The translations under genes and the position numbers were made by a program. Below the pieces are notes generated by a model. That model was not told the DNA's origin. It did not search any database and saw only the letters and a program-made list of their open reading frames with translations. Below, piece by piece: positions 22,712 to 31,748 of a DNA stretch of 40,137 nucleotides (positions within the stretch are counted from its first letter, which is position 1; each line of letters begins with the position of its first letter). Location: assembly GCA_002389385.1 (NCBI GenBank), contig DGOK01000033.1:37358-77494 (forward strand). The letters run 5' to 3'. The DNA is from Rhodospirillaceae bacterium UBA4468 (lineage in GTDB: Bacteria > Pseudomonadota > Alphaproteobacteria > Rhodospirillales > Casp-alpha2).

Positions 22712-25366
22712 ATGCTGGAAAAAACCTATCAGTCCGACGAGATTGAACGGAAACGTTACGAAGAGTGGGAACAAGACGGCGATTTTAAAATCGGCGGCGA
22801 CCGCGCGAATGCGGATCCCTATACGATCGTTATCCCACCGCCAAACGTCACTGGTAGCCTTCACATGGGGCATGCTCTCAATAATACGTTGCAGGACATT
22901 CTTATTCGCTTCCGGCGTATGCAGGGGCGGGATGCTTTATGGCAGCCGGGTACGGACCATGCGGGTATCGCCACACAGATGGTTGTTGAGCGTCAAATGG
23001 CGGAGGAAGACTTAACGCGTCACGACCTAGGCCGTGAAAAATTCATTGATCGTGTTTGGAAATGGAAAGCAGAATCCGGCGGGACCATCACGCAACAGCT
23101 GCGCCGGTTAGGCGCATCGTGTGATTGGTCACGTGAACGCTTTACGATGGATGAGGGGCTTTCAGAGGCTGTCACAAAGGTATTTGTAAAGCTTTATAAG
23201 GAAGGCTTGATCTACCGAGATAAGCGCCTGGTTAACTGGGACCCAAAGCTACATACAGCTATTTCTGACTTAGAAGTTGAGCAGCGCGAGAGTGTGGGCA
23301 AAATGTGGTATTTCAAGTACCCGATTGAAGGTCGTGATGGTGAGTTTGTCACAGTTGGTACGACACGCCCCGAGACAATGTTGGGCGATACTGGGATTGC
23401 GGTTCACCCAGATGATGAACGTTACATAAAATTGGTTGGCACGAACTGTATTCTGCCGATTGTGGGCCGTAAGCTGCCAATCATTGCCGATGATTACGCC
23501 GATCCAGAAAAAGGCTCCGGTGCGGTTAAAATGACACCTGCACACGATTTTAATGACTTTGAAGTCGGTAAGCGTCATCAGCTCAAAATGATCAATGTTT
23601 TGGATGAGAATGCGCATCTGAACGAAAACGTTCCAGAATCATATCTAGGGATGGACAGGTTTGCGGCACGAGATAAAGTCGTCGCGGAAATGGAAGCCTT
23701 GGGGTTACTCGAAAAAATTGAAGATAACCCGATGACGATACCTTATGGAGATCGCTCAGGCGTTGTTATCGAACCTTGGCTTATGGATCAATGGTTCGTA
23801 GACGCCAAGACCCTTGCAGGGCCTGCTATCACTGCTGTGGAGCGGGGTAAAACTAAGTTCGTCCCGCAAAACTGGGAAAATACGTACTTTGAATGGATGC
23901 GCAACATCCAGCCATGGTGTATTTCCCGTCAAATCTGGTGGGGCCATCAGATACCTGCATGGTTTGGCCCTGACGGCGAAGTCTTTGTTGAAGAGAGCGA
24001 AGAAGCTGCTGTTCTCGCTGCAAGAGAAGCTCTTGGGGAAGATATTGACCTGACACGTGACCCGGATGTCTTGGATACATGGTTTTCATCAGCACTATGG
24101 CCTTTCTCAACGCTTGGATGGCCAAAGGAAACACCTGAGCTTGAGAGATACTATCCAACTGACGTGTTGATCACAGGGTTTGATATTATCTTCTTCTGGG
24201 TTGCCCGGATGATGATGATGGGTCTGCATTTCATGGATGAGGTGCCGTTTCACACAGTCTATATCCACGCACTTGTGCGCGATGAGAACGGTCAGAAAAT
24301 GTCTAAATCCAAAGGTAATGTGATCGATCCTTTGGCTCTTATCGAAAAATATGGTGCTGATGCACTTCGCTTTACGTTAACCGCCTTTGCGGCGCAGGGA
24401 CGTGACGTGAAGCTTGCTGAAAGCCGAGTTGAAGGGTATCGAAACTTCTGCACCAAGCTCTGGAATTCTGCGCGGTTCTGCGAGATCAACGAATGCAAAC
24501 CGGTCGATACATTTGACCCCTCAAGCGTTGAATTGAGCGTCAATAAATGGATTGTTGGCAAAGTTGTTGAAACAGAACAACGCGTTCGTGATGCGACCGA
24601 AGCTTACCGGTTCAATGATATTGCGACGTCGCTGTATCAGTTTACTTGGGGTACTTATTGCGATTGGTATTTAGAGCTTATTAAGCCTGTATTGTTTGGG
24701 GAAGACGAAGCTGCAAAAGCTGAGACCCGGGCCACAGCAGCATGGGCACTCGATCAAATATTGAAATTGGCACATCCGGTTATACCGTTCATCACTGAAG
24801 AGCTTTGGCAGTCTATTTCTAATCAACGTGAACGACGTTTGATTGCCACTGAATGGCCTGTCTATGACCAAAACCTGATCAATGCAGAGGTAAATGCAGA
24901 AATTGATTGGATTGTACGGCTGATTTCCCAGATTCGAGCGGTCTGTGCAGAAATGAATGTGCCGCCATCTGCAAAAATGCCACTGTTTCTGAAAGACCCA
25001 AGTGATTTGGCTGCAAAGCATTTGATCACACATAAAGAACTTATTGAGCGTGTCGGACGTTTAGAAAGTGTTGCTGTTCTTGAAGGCGATGTGCCGAGTG
25101 GTGCCGTTCAAGACGTGATTGATGAGGCAACGATCATTTTGCCGATTTCTGGAGTTATCGATGTCAGCGCCGAACGTGCCAGACTTGATAAAGAGATTGA
25201 AAAACAGAACAAAGAAATTCAGCGATTTGAAGGTAAGTTAGGCAATGAAAAGTTTGTCGCTAAAGCACCTGCGTCTGTAATTGAAACAGAACGTGAGCGT
25301 TTGGCAGAAGCTCAACAAGCCCGAGAGAAGCTTATTGAAGCGCAAGAGCGACTTCCTGCGGCTTAG
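22712..25366 (+). CDS. valS: Valine--tRNA ligase
   Basis: 884 residues, GGAGG about 9 nt before the ATG. Class Ia features: PPPNVTGSLHMGHALNNTLQ with the HIGH-type motif HMGH (about 50-53), the CP1 editing domain (about 190-340; VGTTRPETMLGDTGIAVHPD, GSGAVKMTPAHDFNDFEVGK), and GQKMSKSKGNVIDP with the KMSKS loop (about 529). The anticodon-binding domain follows (VNKWIVGKV...). The C-terminus is a coiled-coil arm (RLDKEIEKQNKEIQRFEGKL) that contacts tRNA. It is shorter than E. coli ValS (951). It charges tRNA-Val in the cytoplasm and edits mischarged threonine. Likely co-transcribed with popZ. Confidence 0.97.
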   Translation: MLEKTYQSDEIERKRYEEWEQDGDFKIGGDRANADPYTIVIPPPNVTGSLHMGHALNNTLQDILIRFRRMQGRDALWQPGTDHAGIATQMVVERQMAEEDLTRHDLGREKFIDRVWKWKAESGGTITQQLRRLGASCDWSRERFTMDEGLSEAVTKVFVKLYKEGLIYRDKRLVNWDPKLHTAISDLEVEQRESVGKMWYFKYPIEGRDGEFVTVGTTRPETMLGDTGIAVHPDDERYIKLVGTNCILPIVGRKLPIIADDYADPEKGSGAVKMTPAHDFNDFEVGKRHQLKMINVLDENAHLNENVPESYLGMDRFAARDKVVAEMEALGLLEKIEDNPMTIPYGDRSGVVIEPWLMDQWFVDAKTLAGPAITAVERGKTKFVPQNWENTYFEWMRNIQPWCISRQIWWGHQIPAWFGPDGEVFVEESEEAAVLAAREALGEDIDLTRDPDVLDTWFSSALWPFSTLGWPKETPELERYYPTDVLITGFDIIFFWVARMMMMGLHFMDEVPFHTVYIHALVRDENGQKMSKSKGNVIDPLALIEKYGADALRFTLTAFAAQGRDVKLAESRVEGYRNFCTKLWNSARFCEINECKPVDTFDPSSVELSVNKWIVGKVVETEQRVRDATEAYRFNDIATSLYQFTWGTYCDWYLELIKPVLFGEDEAAKAETRATAAWALDQILKLAHPVIPFITEELWQSISNQRERRLIATEWPVYDQNLINAEVNAEIDWIVRLISQIRAVCAEMNVPPSAKMPLFLKDPSDLAAKHLITHKELIERVGRLESVAVLEGDVPSGAVQDVIDEATIILPISGVIDVSAERARLDKEIEKQNKEIQRFEGKLGNEKFVAKAPASVIETERERLAEAQQAREKLIEAQERLPAA

Positions 25367-25407
25367 AATATTCAGTACAAAGATTATGTTTATGGCGAGA
25401 AATTCAA

Positions 25408-26235
25408 ATGGATAAAGAAGTACAAGAAGTTGTAGATCAAGTTATTGAGATCGTTACAATTTATGGAATCGATGTGATTGGCGCATTAGCTATTCTCATC
25501 CTTGGTTGGATGATTGCTGGTTGGATACGAAGCGCTGTAGATAAGTCCCTCATCAAGGTCCCTAATATGGATGGGACGTTACGCCCATTCTTATCGAACC
25601 TGGTACGTTGGATTGTTCTCGCATTTGTCATTGTTGCGGTACTGAACCAATTTGGTGTTGAAACAACAAGTATGATTGCCGTTATTGGTGCTGCTGGCTT
25701 AGCAATTGGCTTGGCATTGCAGGGCACGCTTTCAAATGTGGCGTCTGGGGTAATGCTGCTGATCCTCCGCCCATTTAAGGTTGGTGATTTCATTTCAGCA
25801 GGCTCATTGTCCGGAACGGTCGTTGAGATTGGCCTGTTTACCAGTGAATTAAAAACAGGAGATGGCGTCTATATTATGGCGCCGAACTCGCAGATTTGGA
25901 ACACCACGATTACCAACTTCTCGCGCAATTCAATACGTCGTATCGATATCGTTGTTGGAGTTGCTTATGACGATGATCTGGACGTGGCTCAGAAGGCTCT
26001 GCAGAGCTTGATGGATGGTCAGGCACTTGTTCTCAAAAACCCTGCATCAGAAACAATGATCAAGTCATTGGGGGATAGCTCTGTGAATATCAATATGCGC
26101 TGTTGGGTTAACACTGCGGATTATTGGGACGCATTTTGGGCGCTCAACAAAGGTGCAAAAGCAGCTGTTGAGAGCGCAGGATGTTCCATTCCGTTCCCAC
26201 AACGCGATGTACATCTATTTGAAGACAAAAAATAA
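25408..26235 (+). CDS. mscS: MscS-family small-conductance mechanosensitive channel
   Basis: 275 residues (E. coli MscS is 286). Three N-terminal TMs are visible (about 15-36, 62-82, 90-118). TM3 is the pore helix, with the glycine/alanine pattern AAGLAIGLALQGTLSNVASG followed by LILRPFKVGDFISAG, the family hallmark leading into the beta domain. The C-terminal cytoplasmic vestibule ends with CSIPFPQRDVHLF, another typical motif. It opens on membrane tension to release solutes during hypo-osmotic shock. It starts 41 bp after valS, so it may be read through from it, and is followed by a hairpin terminator. Confidence 0.93.
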   Translation: MDKEVQEVVDQVIEIVTIYGIDVIGALAILILGWMIAGWIRSAVDKSLIKVPNMDGTLRPFLSNLVRWIVLAFVIVAVLNQFGVETTSMIAVIGAAGLAIGLALQGTLSNVASGVMLLILRPFKVGDFISAGSLSGTVVEIGLFTSELKTGDGVYIMAPNSQIWNTTITNFSRNSIRRIDIVVGVAYDDDLDVAQKALQSLMDGQALVLKNPASETMIKSLGDSSVNINMRCWVNTADYWDAFWALNKGAKAAVESAGCSIPFPQRDVHLFEDKK

Positions 26236-26270
26236 TCTCTCTAAATACGAGGTTATTCTAATGAATATGA

Positions 26271-26300
26271 GGGCTCAGCATTATTGCTGGGCCCTTATCT
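26271..26300 (+). terminator. Rho-independent terminator after mscS
   Basis: GGGCTCAGCA (26271-26280) pairs with TGCTGGGCCC (26285-26294) with one wobble pair and a TTAT loop, followed by TTATCTTTT. Confidence 0.8.
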
Positions 26301-26342
26301 TTTGCTAACACTTTGGAAAGAAAAAGCGGTTATCATAGTTAT

Positions 26343-26891
26343 ATGCAAAAACCTGTAAACTCACCGACGTTATCATCAAGTTCTACAGCTGAAGACCGTG
26401 CTGACTATATTGTCGCGCGCCTTGAGCAATTCATTCGTGATGGGCGCAAGGATGAGCAGGGTATGTCATTTGATAAATGGAAACAGATGGCACGCTCAGA
26501 GATTGCGATTGCAGTTACTGAGGCAGAATTGTCGCAACAACATGATGAGTTACATTCTAAACGCGTTCTCTTTGTTGCAGCTTCTTCAATGATTACGATT
26601 GGTTTTTGGGGCACAGTAACAAGCCTGGATAAAATCGATTATCTTGTTGGTGCAGTTATATGCGGATTGGCTGGAATCTTGTTGATATTGGCAGTGGGCG
26701 ATTGGCGCATTCGAAGCTGGTCCGAACGACGCCAGGCCAAAAAGCGCCGCGAAATCCTAAATCGTATTGAAGGGCTCAATAAACGGATCAAGCGTCTCGA
26801 AAAAGAGCTTGATGCCGAAGCCGATGAATACGAAGATTTGATGAAGAAAGCCACACGTCGCCGTAAATCAATGTCATTTAGTGATGGCTAA
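26343..26891 (+). CDS. Hypothetical membrane protein with C-terminal coiled coil
   Basis: 182 residues from ATG 26343; a TTG at 26313 is in frame but lies within the sequence just after the mscS terminator. Layout: a soluble, polar N-terminus (about 1-75, ISR-like low complexity at the very start), two closely spaced TMs (about 77-93 and 100-120; VGAVICGLAGILLILAVGDW), then a basic region and a coiled coil (RREILNRIEGLNKRIKRLEK) ending in RRRKSMSFSDG. The two-TM hairpin flanked by cytoplasmic helices is topologically plausible for a scaffold or stress protein, but I recognise no family. It converges on the class V aminotransferase with a 6-bp gap. Confidence 0.65.
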   Translation: MQKPVNSPTLSSSSTAEDRADYIVARLEQFIRDGRKDEQGMSFDKWKQMARSEIAIAVTEAELSQQHDELHSKRVLFVAASSMITIGFWGTVTSLDKIDYLVGAVICGLAGILLILAVGDWRIRSWSERRQAKKRREILNRIEGLNKRIKRLEKELDAEADEYEDLMKKATRRRKSMSFSDG

Positions 26892-26897
26892 TTGCCC

Positions 26898-28160
26898 TTA
26901 GTTTGCTGCGATTGCTTTATCTAAGGCAGTAATCAGGCGCTCAACTTCAGCAACAGTGTTGTAATGCGCCATCGAGCATCGAACGACACCGTCATCAAAA
27001 TCATCGATCCCGACAGACGTCACGAGCCGACGCGCATAAAAATCACCATGCCGAACGGCTATTTTGTCAACCGTAACAGTGTTCGCAATTTTCTCTGAGG
27101 AGTGCCCTTCAACTTTTATAGAGAAGGTTGGTGCACGTAAATCGGTCTCAGTTGTAGTGCGGCCAATAACTTGGACTTTCTCATGTGCATTCGCCCAATC
27201 AATAAATATCTTAGCGAGTTCAGTCTCATGCCGTGCAAAGAGTTCGTAGACAGCTTTTGTCCTGCTGAATAAATCGTTGGGTACATCGGTTAAATGCTCT
27301 GCAGCAACAGCATCGATATAATCGGAAATACCACTTAGCGACGCGATAATTTCGTGCTGAGGGCCTGCTGGGTTCATTTTATATGACGTTGCTGTTTCGG
27401 GGATAAAATAGTGATGTTGACTTTTTGCATTCAGCAGGTGCTTTTTCTTGCCATACATGAGGCCAATGTGAGGGCCATACGTTTTGTAGAGACTGTATGT
27501 GTAGAAATCTACATCCCAGTCTTTCACATCAACAAACCGATGCGGTGCGAAGGCAACGCCATCTACGCAGGCCATTGCACCACCCTCGTGGACTCGTGCC
27601 GTGATGGCTTTTACATCGTTGATATCACCAGTGATATTGGACACGTGTGGTAACGCAACCAATCGTGTCTTTTCGGTAAGTAACTGATCTAAGAGCCGGA
27701 CATCGAGCTCAGCTGTCTCAGGGTTTATGGGCCATTCAACAATACGAATGCCGGTTGCCTCTAAGCGACGCCAGGGGCCTGAATTCGCTTCATGATTAAG
27801 ATCGGTCACGATGACCTCGTCACCTTCCTCCCAAAGTAGTCTGAGGGCACGAGAGAGCACATCTATATTGGCTGATGTCGATGGGCCAAGAACAACCTCG
27901 TCAACGTCTGCACCAATCATTTCAGCCATGTTCTGATGGCCTTTATCCATGCGCTCTTGAGCAAGCGTGGCAGCCGGGAAGGGGGCACCAGGCTGAACCT
28001 GACACTCAGTCATATATTCGGTCATTCGCTTAATAACGCTGTTGGGCACGAAGCTGCCCCCAGCATTCTCAAAGAAAGCCCAATCCCAGCATTGAGATGG
28101 GAACTGGTCTCGACAAAATGAAACGTTGAGTTTGAGCTCTTCTTTGATGCGTCCAAACAA
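26898..28160 (-). CDS. Class V aminotransferase, cysteine desulfurase-like (VC1184-type)
   Basis: 420 residues. I place the start at TTG 28160 because a GGGAGG ribosome-binding site sits 5 nt before it; ATG 28181 overlaps that site and has none. PLP-enzyme features: FFENAGGSFVPNSVIKRM (N-terminal glycine loop), VVLGPSTSANIDVLSRAL (phosphate-binding), DLNHEANSGPWRRLE (histidine stacking on PLP), GGAMACVDGVAFAPHRFVDV (aspartate), and FYTYSLYKTYGPHIGLMYGK with the Schiff-base lysine. The C-terminal VRHGDFYARRLV and VRCSMAHYNTVAEVERLI fit the VC1184-type subfamily. The substrate is unknown; no isc/suf genes are nearby, so housekeeping Fe-S supply is unlikely. Confidence 0.85.
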   Translation of the reverse strand: MFGRIKEELKLNVSFCRDQFPSQCWDWAFFENAGGSFVPNSVIKRMTEYMTECQVQPGAPFPAATLAQERMDKGHQNMAEMIGADVDEVVLGPSTSANIDVLSRALRLLWEEGDEVIVTDLNHEANSGPWRRLEATGIRIVEWPINPETAELDVRLLDQLLTEKTRLVALPHVSNITGDINDVKAITARVHEGGAMACVDGVAFAPHRFVDVKDWDVDFYTYSLYKTYGPHIGLMYGKKKHLLNAKSQHHYFIPETATSYKMNPAGPQHEIIASLSGISDYIDAVAAEHLTDVPNDLFSRTKAVYELFARHETELAKIFIDWANAHEKVQVIGRTTTETDLRAPTFSIKVEGHSSEKIANTVTVDKIAVRHGDFYARRLVTSVGIDDFDDGVVRCSMAHYNTVAEVERLITALDKAIAAN

Positions 28161-28236
28161 TTGTACCTCCCATAATCGCATGATGCAAAATTTAAAGTGA
28201 GATTATCCGTGTTGAGCAACGTGTGGCAATGGCCAG

Positions 28237-28692
28237 TTAGAGTGTTTTATTGAGGACGCTCCACAACGCCATTCCAGATGCCCCCCACATCGCAAGAAAA
28301 GTGAACATCATTCCGGCAACACGAATCTTCATTATGTTCGGTGAAACCAAAAAATAGAATGCATGCAGACAACGACCGAGAATAAGCGCAGCGCCTCATA
28401 AATGAAGGATTTATGGAGAGACACCCGTCACTTCAGCAGTGCCAAGAGCAATGATTGCCAAGGGCACATATTCAGCAAAGTTGCCATGGCTTCGAATTCT
28501 GCGAGCGAGTTCCGAATGCCCTCCATCTCTGATAGATACTTTTTGGCTACGTCTATTGCCAATGACTGTGAATGCCAAAATTGAATATATGAGTATGGCT
28601 ATTGCGAGATAAATGGGGGTAATGCTCAGCACGATATACTCCAAAATAAAAATAGTTACTATAATTATAATAGTCAATATTTTCATTTCCAA
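28237..28692 (-). pseudogene. MAPEG-family membrane protein broken by two in-frame stops
   Basis: The phase runs from the 5' end (TTG 28692 or ATG 28686) through RIRSHGNFAEYVPLAIIALG, the MAPEG signature, to VTGVSP. TAA follows (28411-28413), then ILHL and TGA (28396-28398), then GAALILGRCLHAFYFLVSPN and a last TM ending MALWSVLNKTL, TAA 28237-28239. Reading both stops as leucine (TTA) would give SPLILHLLGAALILGR, exactly the usual MAPEG TM3. Full length would be about 151 residues. MAPEG proteins are eicosanoid/glutathione-type membrane enzymes; bacterial ones are often uncharacterised. It is divergent from the HxlR regulator. Confidence 0.82.
28660..28671 (+). promoter_or_regulatory. Candidate -10 elements for the HxlR regulator gene
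   Basis: Two abutting TATAAT hexamers (28660-28665 and 28666-28671) lie about 45 nt upstream of ATG 28714, inside the start of the divergent MAPEG frame. No convincing -35 is seen. Confidence 0.3.
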
Positions 28693-28713
28693 TGCAACTG
28701 TTAATCTGTGTGT

Positions 28714-29028
28714 ATGAAGTCATTAGAAAAACCCACATGCCCGGTTGCACGCGCCCTTAGCCTTATTGGTGAGCGCTGGACCATATTAATTCTTCGAGAC
28801 ATGTTTCTTTTTGGCCCACGTCGATTTCAAGATTTCCAAAATTCACTGTCAGGTATTGCACCAAACACGCTGTCTGCCCGTATCAAGACGCTTGAACGTG
28901 CTGAAATCATCACGAGGCGTTTGTATTCTGAACATCCACCTCGAGCCGAATATGCTTTGACACCTAAGGGGCGCGAACTCGGGCCAGCCCTCAAAGCATT
29001 GAAAAAATGGGGTGAAGACCACACATAA
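28714..29028 (+). CDS. HxlR-family winged-helix transcriptional regulator
   Basis: About 104 residues (ATG 28714; GTG 28708 is in frame two codons up). The family pattern is clear: CPVARALSLIGERWTILILR (N-terminal cysteine, often a redox or aldehyde sensor, then the helix), DMFLFGPRRFQDFQNSLSGI, APNTLSARIKTLERAEIITR (recognition helix) and the wing RAEYALTPKGREL. HxlR/YodB/HypR proteins bind as dimers and commonly control a divergent neighbour; here that neighbour is the broken MAPEG gene, so the regulator may have lost its main target or act on the dioxygenase downstream. Confidence 0.9.
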   Translation: MKSLEKPTCPVARALSLIGERWTILILRDMFLFGPRRFQDFQNSLSGIAPNTLSARIKTLERAEIITRRLYSEHPPRAEYALTPKGRELGPALKALKKWGEDHT

Positions 29029-29129
29029 ATTTATGATGCTTATGAAAAGAATACTCAGATGGTCTCATATCGTTTGTGATGGGGCACAATTTGAGCGTCT
29101 TAAATACTAGCGGAGTAAGTTGAAATCCG

Positions 29130-30002
29130 ATGATCAAAGTTACACCTCTTGATGATGAAGCATTTGGGGCCGTTGTCAGCGGCATTGTTACTGACCATCC
29201 ATTAACCGATGACACGATTGATGTGATCAAAGATGCACTCGCTAAACATACAGCGATTGTCATTAATGATCTTGATGAAGCGCCGGACTGGTTGCTTCGT
29301 CTAGGCCGGGGGTTTGGTTCACTAGAGCCTCACATATTGGATCAGTTCCATCACCCGGCTTCACCCGAGATGTCGATCATCACAGCCAATATGAGCAATC
29401 AGGAAAGCCGAACAACAAAGAAACCTGCAGGGGCTTTCTGGCATTCTGATTTGTCGTATACCTCGACACCATCGGATGCGATTTTTCTCTATGCTTCACA
29501 TGTTCCAAGCGATGGTGGCGACACTATGGTTGCAAGTACACAACTCGCTTATGATGGTTTATCGGATGAAATGAAGGCACGCTTGGAAAGTGTCGTGTGT
29601 ATTCATCGATATGGCTGGAACGGTGGTCAGGCGATTACAAGTCTTACCGAAGAGCAGAAAAAGAAGACACCTGACGTCGAACACAAAGTTATTCGTACGC
29701 ATCCACGGACTGGAAAGAAGATACTTTTTGTGAACCCAGGATTTACGATGTGCGTTAAAGATATGGACCGTGCAGAGGGCGATACATTGTTGTCTGAGCT
29801 ATATGAACATCAACTTAATCCGGCATTTCGTTATCGCCATAAATGGACGCCTCGCCAGTTAGTGATTTTGGATAATCGTGCTTCCATGCATTGCGCGATT
29901 GCTGGATATAGCGAGCCTATGCGTAAATTAAGAATGATTGTAGGCTGTACCGATGCAGAGATTCTCGCGGCGGAGCCGTTCATCAGTTCAAGATTAAGGT
30001 GA
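29130..30002 (+). CDS. TauD/TfdA-family Fe(II)/2-oxoglutarate dioxygenase
   Basis: 290 residues. Iron ligands are in WHSDLSYTSTP (the HxD pair, about 109-111) and ASMHCAIAGY (distal His, about 254). The co-substrate-binding arginine lies downstream in PMRKLRMIVG, and FWHSDLSY, GGDTMVASTQLAY and WTPRQLVILDNR are characteristic of the TauD fold. Such enzymes hydroxylate small molecules such as taurine, 2,4-D and related ethers or sulfonates, releasing succinate and CO2. The particular substrate is unknown. The gene is 101 bp after the HxlR gene and converges with the PadR-like gene 22 bp away. A weak GGAG lies 15 nt before the ATG. Confidence 0.9.
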   Translation: MIKVTPLDDEAFGAVVSGIVTDHPLTDDTIDVIKDALAKHTAIVINDLDEAPDWLLRLGRGFGSLEPHILDQFHHPASPEMSIITANMSNQESRTTKKPAGAFWHSDLSYTSTPSDAIFLYASHVPSDGGDTMVASTQLAYDGLSDEMKARLESVVCIHRYGWNGGQAITSLTEEQKKKTPDVEHKVIRTHPRTGKKILFVNPGFTMCVKDMDRAEGDTLLSELYEHQLNPAFRYRHKWTPRQLVILDNRASMHCAIAGYSEPMRKLRMIVGCTDAEILAAEPFISSRLR

Positions 30003-30024
30003 GTTTATAACAGTCTCGAAGCAG

Positions 30025-30558
30025 TTAAACGCGTTCGCTTTTTGCTTTAAGCCAATCACGACGACGTTCCAAGTCTTCGATTTCTCGATCTAACCATTCA
30101 ACGAGATGGCTACCATCAGTCACGTGATGTGCATACAAGGCTTCTAATCGAGCGAGCTCATTATCTACAGATTCTGCTAATAGTTCGAGTTGAACTTTTT
30201 GCTCAGTGGCATCAAGCAAATCCATAAAGCGGAATTTTAAAGCAATGATGAGCTTATTTAGATCATTCTCAGCTTGCTTGATATTTGCCTTGAGAAGCAT
30301 CTTTAGCTCAATCAGGCCCTTATCGGTTATCTGGAGGAGATCTAGATCTGTATCCCCGGAAACCGCAATTACGAGCCCTTCGTGCTTAAGAAGTTCGATT
30401 GATGTGCCAAGAACATCAAGAGATGGTCCCATAACGTGGGTCACAAAATGCCGAACATTTGACGCTAACTCAGCATAAGACACCGGCGCATTGGCAATAA
30501 TACCAAGAGCGCAAAGCCGTGTCGCTTCTTTTGGAGTTAGTGTATTATCAGCGTACAT
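30025..30558 (-). CDS. PadR-like winged-helix regulator
   Basis: 177 residues, GAGGAT ribosome-binding site about 6 nt before ATG 30558. The N-terminal half (about 8-85) fits a winged helix: LTPKEATRLCALGIIANAPV, SYAELASNVRHFVTH, LGTSIELLKHEGLVIAVSGD, and a wing LLQITDKGLIELKMLL. The C-terminal half (about 90-177) is all-helical and ends IEDLERRRDWLKAKSERV, like the dimerisation helices of PadR/Vir_act_alpha_C proteins. PadR proteins repress genes for phenolic acid or drug responses; no target is evident. It could be a more distant MarR-like or uncharacterised regulator, as the sequence match is loose. Confidence 0.6.
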   Translation of the reverse strand: MYADNTLTPKEATRLCALGIIANAPVSYAELASNVRHFVTHVMGPSLDVLGTSIELLKHEGLVIAVSGDTDLDLLQITDKGLIELKMLLKANIKQAENDLNKLIIALKFRFMDLLDATEQKVQLELLAESVDNELARLEALYAHHVTDGSHLVEWLDREIEDLERRRDWLKAKSERV

Positions 30559-30619
30559 TTATAATCCTCGTATAAATTTAGCATAAATGCTTGTGAGTCT
30601 GTTGTCTACAAGGGTGAAG

Positions 30620-31559
30620 CTAAGGCGAGGATTTTCTGATGAAGAAGTTAAACGCTTTGCGTAAGGCGAAAAATATGACGGCGTAGCTTTCACGTAAAAA
30701 GTGCTCCCGCCTGGATGCTTCTGAGGCGAATTTTAATGAATAAACAGGGTTAGAGGCTGTTTTTGGTCGAATTGGTGCCGTAATCAGCGATATACAAGCC
30801 CGAAAGCCGAAATCAAATCTCGCCATCGATGTAAGGACATCTTTTTGACCTCTTAAGTGAGCCTGCTTGCGGTATTCGCTGAGCGTGAGAAGACTATCGG
30901 ATATAGAAGTAGCGCCCGATGACATCACGGAGTTCCTTGTACTTTAGAGCGCTTGGCGTCTTCTCAGTGTCGATACGAACACTGACAACGAAAATACATG
31001 GAGCCCAGCACCAATATTAACTATTGAGATGGGCATCGCCTGCAAGATGCCGCCGACAAGGCCTAAATCACTAACTTTCGCAAAGAAATAGCTATTGGCG
31101 ATACTTTCTGTGAGCACCATCGCACCAACAATAGCCAAATGATATATTTGCGATTCTGGGTATTCAGCGCCGTCGACGAGCTTATGCTCGTCTTCAAATG
31201 CACTCAGTTCCGCCAAACGAATGCGTTCGTTACGAAGCAGTTCAATAAGCTCTTCCCGATGGTTTGTAAGCTCTCAGTCGACTTGTAAATGAATGTAGTC
31301 GGGGAGGTCTCTGATTTCTCGTTCATAACTTTCAAGATCAATTTCCGCAAATCGCTTTTGCAAACCCATCAAAACAGCTTCCGCCTCTGAACGGCCGCGG
31401 TTCTTTAAATCATTGATGTAATCGATAATTTGATGTTCGACGAAATCAGGCTCGGTGCTGTCTTTATTGGGCATGTGCTTGCGAGTTGATCACGTGCTTT
31501 GGTCTCTAAGTCCAATTCATCAATGTCGATGCAACATCAATTTTTGGGAGGCGGTTCAT
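30620..31559 (-). pseudogene. Decayed locus for a coiled-coil/membrane protein (interrupted frames)
   Basis: From ATG 31474 a phase encodes a soluble N-terminus, ending DLPDYIHLQVD at TGA 31274-31276. It continues in the same phase as LTNHREELIELLRNERIRLA (coiled coil), then hydrophobic segments HLAIVGAMVLTESIANSYFF and DLGLVGGILQAMPISIVNIG. TAA at 30944-30946 ends that part, yet the same phase stays open to 30620. Upstream, short coding-like frames (MNRLPKIDVAS from 31559, and IDELDLETKARDQLA in another frame) hint at a frameshifted N-terminal gene. The ESIANSYFF/GLVGGILQA pattern recalls uncharacterised multi-TM proteins found in mobile or accessory DNA. Function unknown. Confidence 0.5.
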
Positions 31560-31748
31560 TCAATTTCCAACTACATGTTTAAGGCGTAATATTTATATTT
31601 AATATTTTAAATAGTAATAATGCAAATAAACGTGCAATTAAGATAAATTACAACCTTTATGTTTTAGAGTGTGATTGTATGCAACCGCTTCATGATCGCT
31701 GATGCGTTGAGGATTATGCAGTTACTGAATTAAAGCGTGGACTATGAG
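31560..31748. other. AT-rich gap with no recognised gene
   Basis: About 190 bp, strongly AT-rich around 31570-31680, between the decayed locus and the class III aminotransferase stop. No clear terminator or coding frame is seen. Confidence 0.5.

Noticed and set aside
10063..31474. Genome-wide use of TGA as a sense codon
   Set aside because: Several intact genes end in TGA at sensible places: mlaA just before a terminator, dppB in an ATGA overlap with dppC, hutF, the MFS gene and the TauD gene. No suppressor tRNA is visible in the window.
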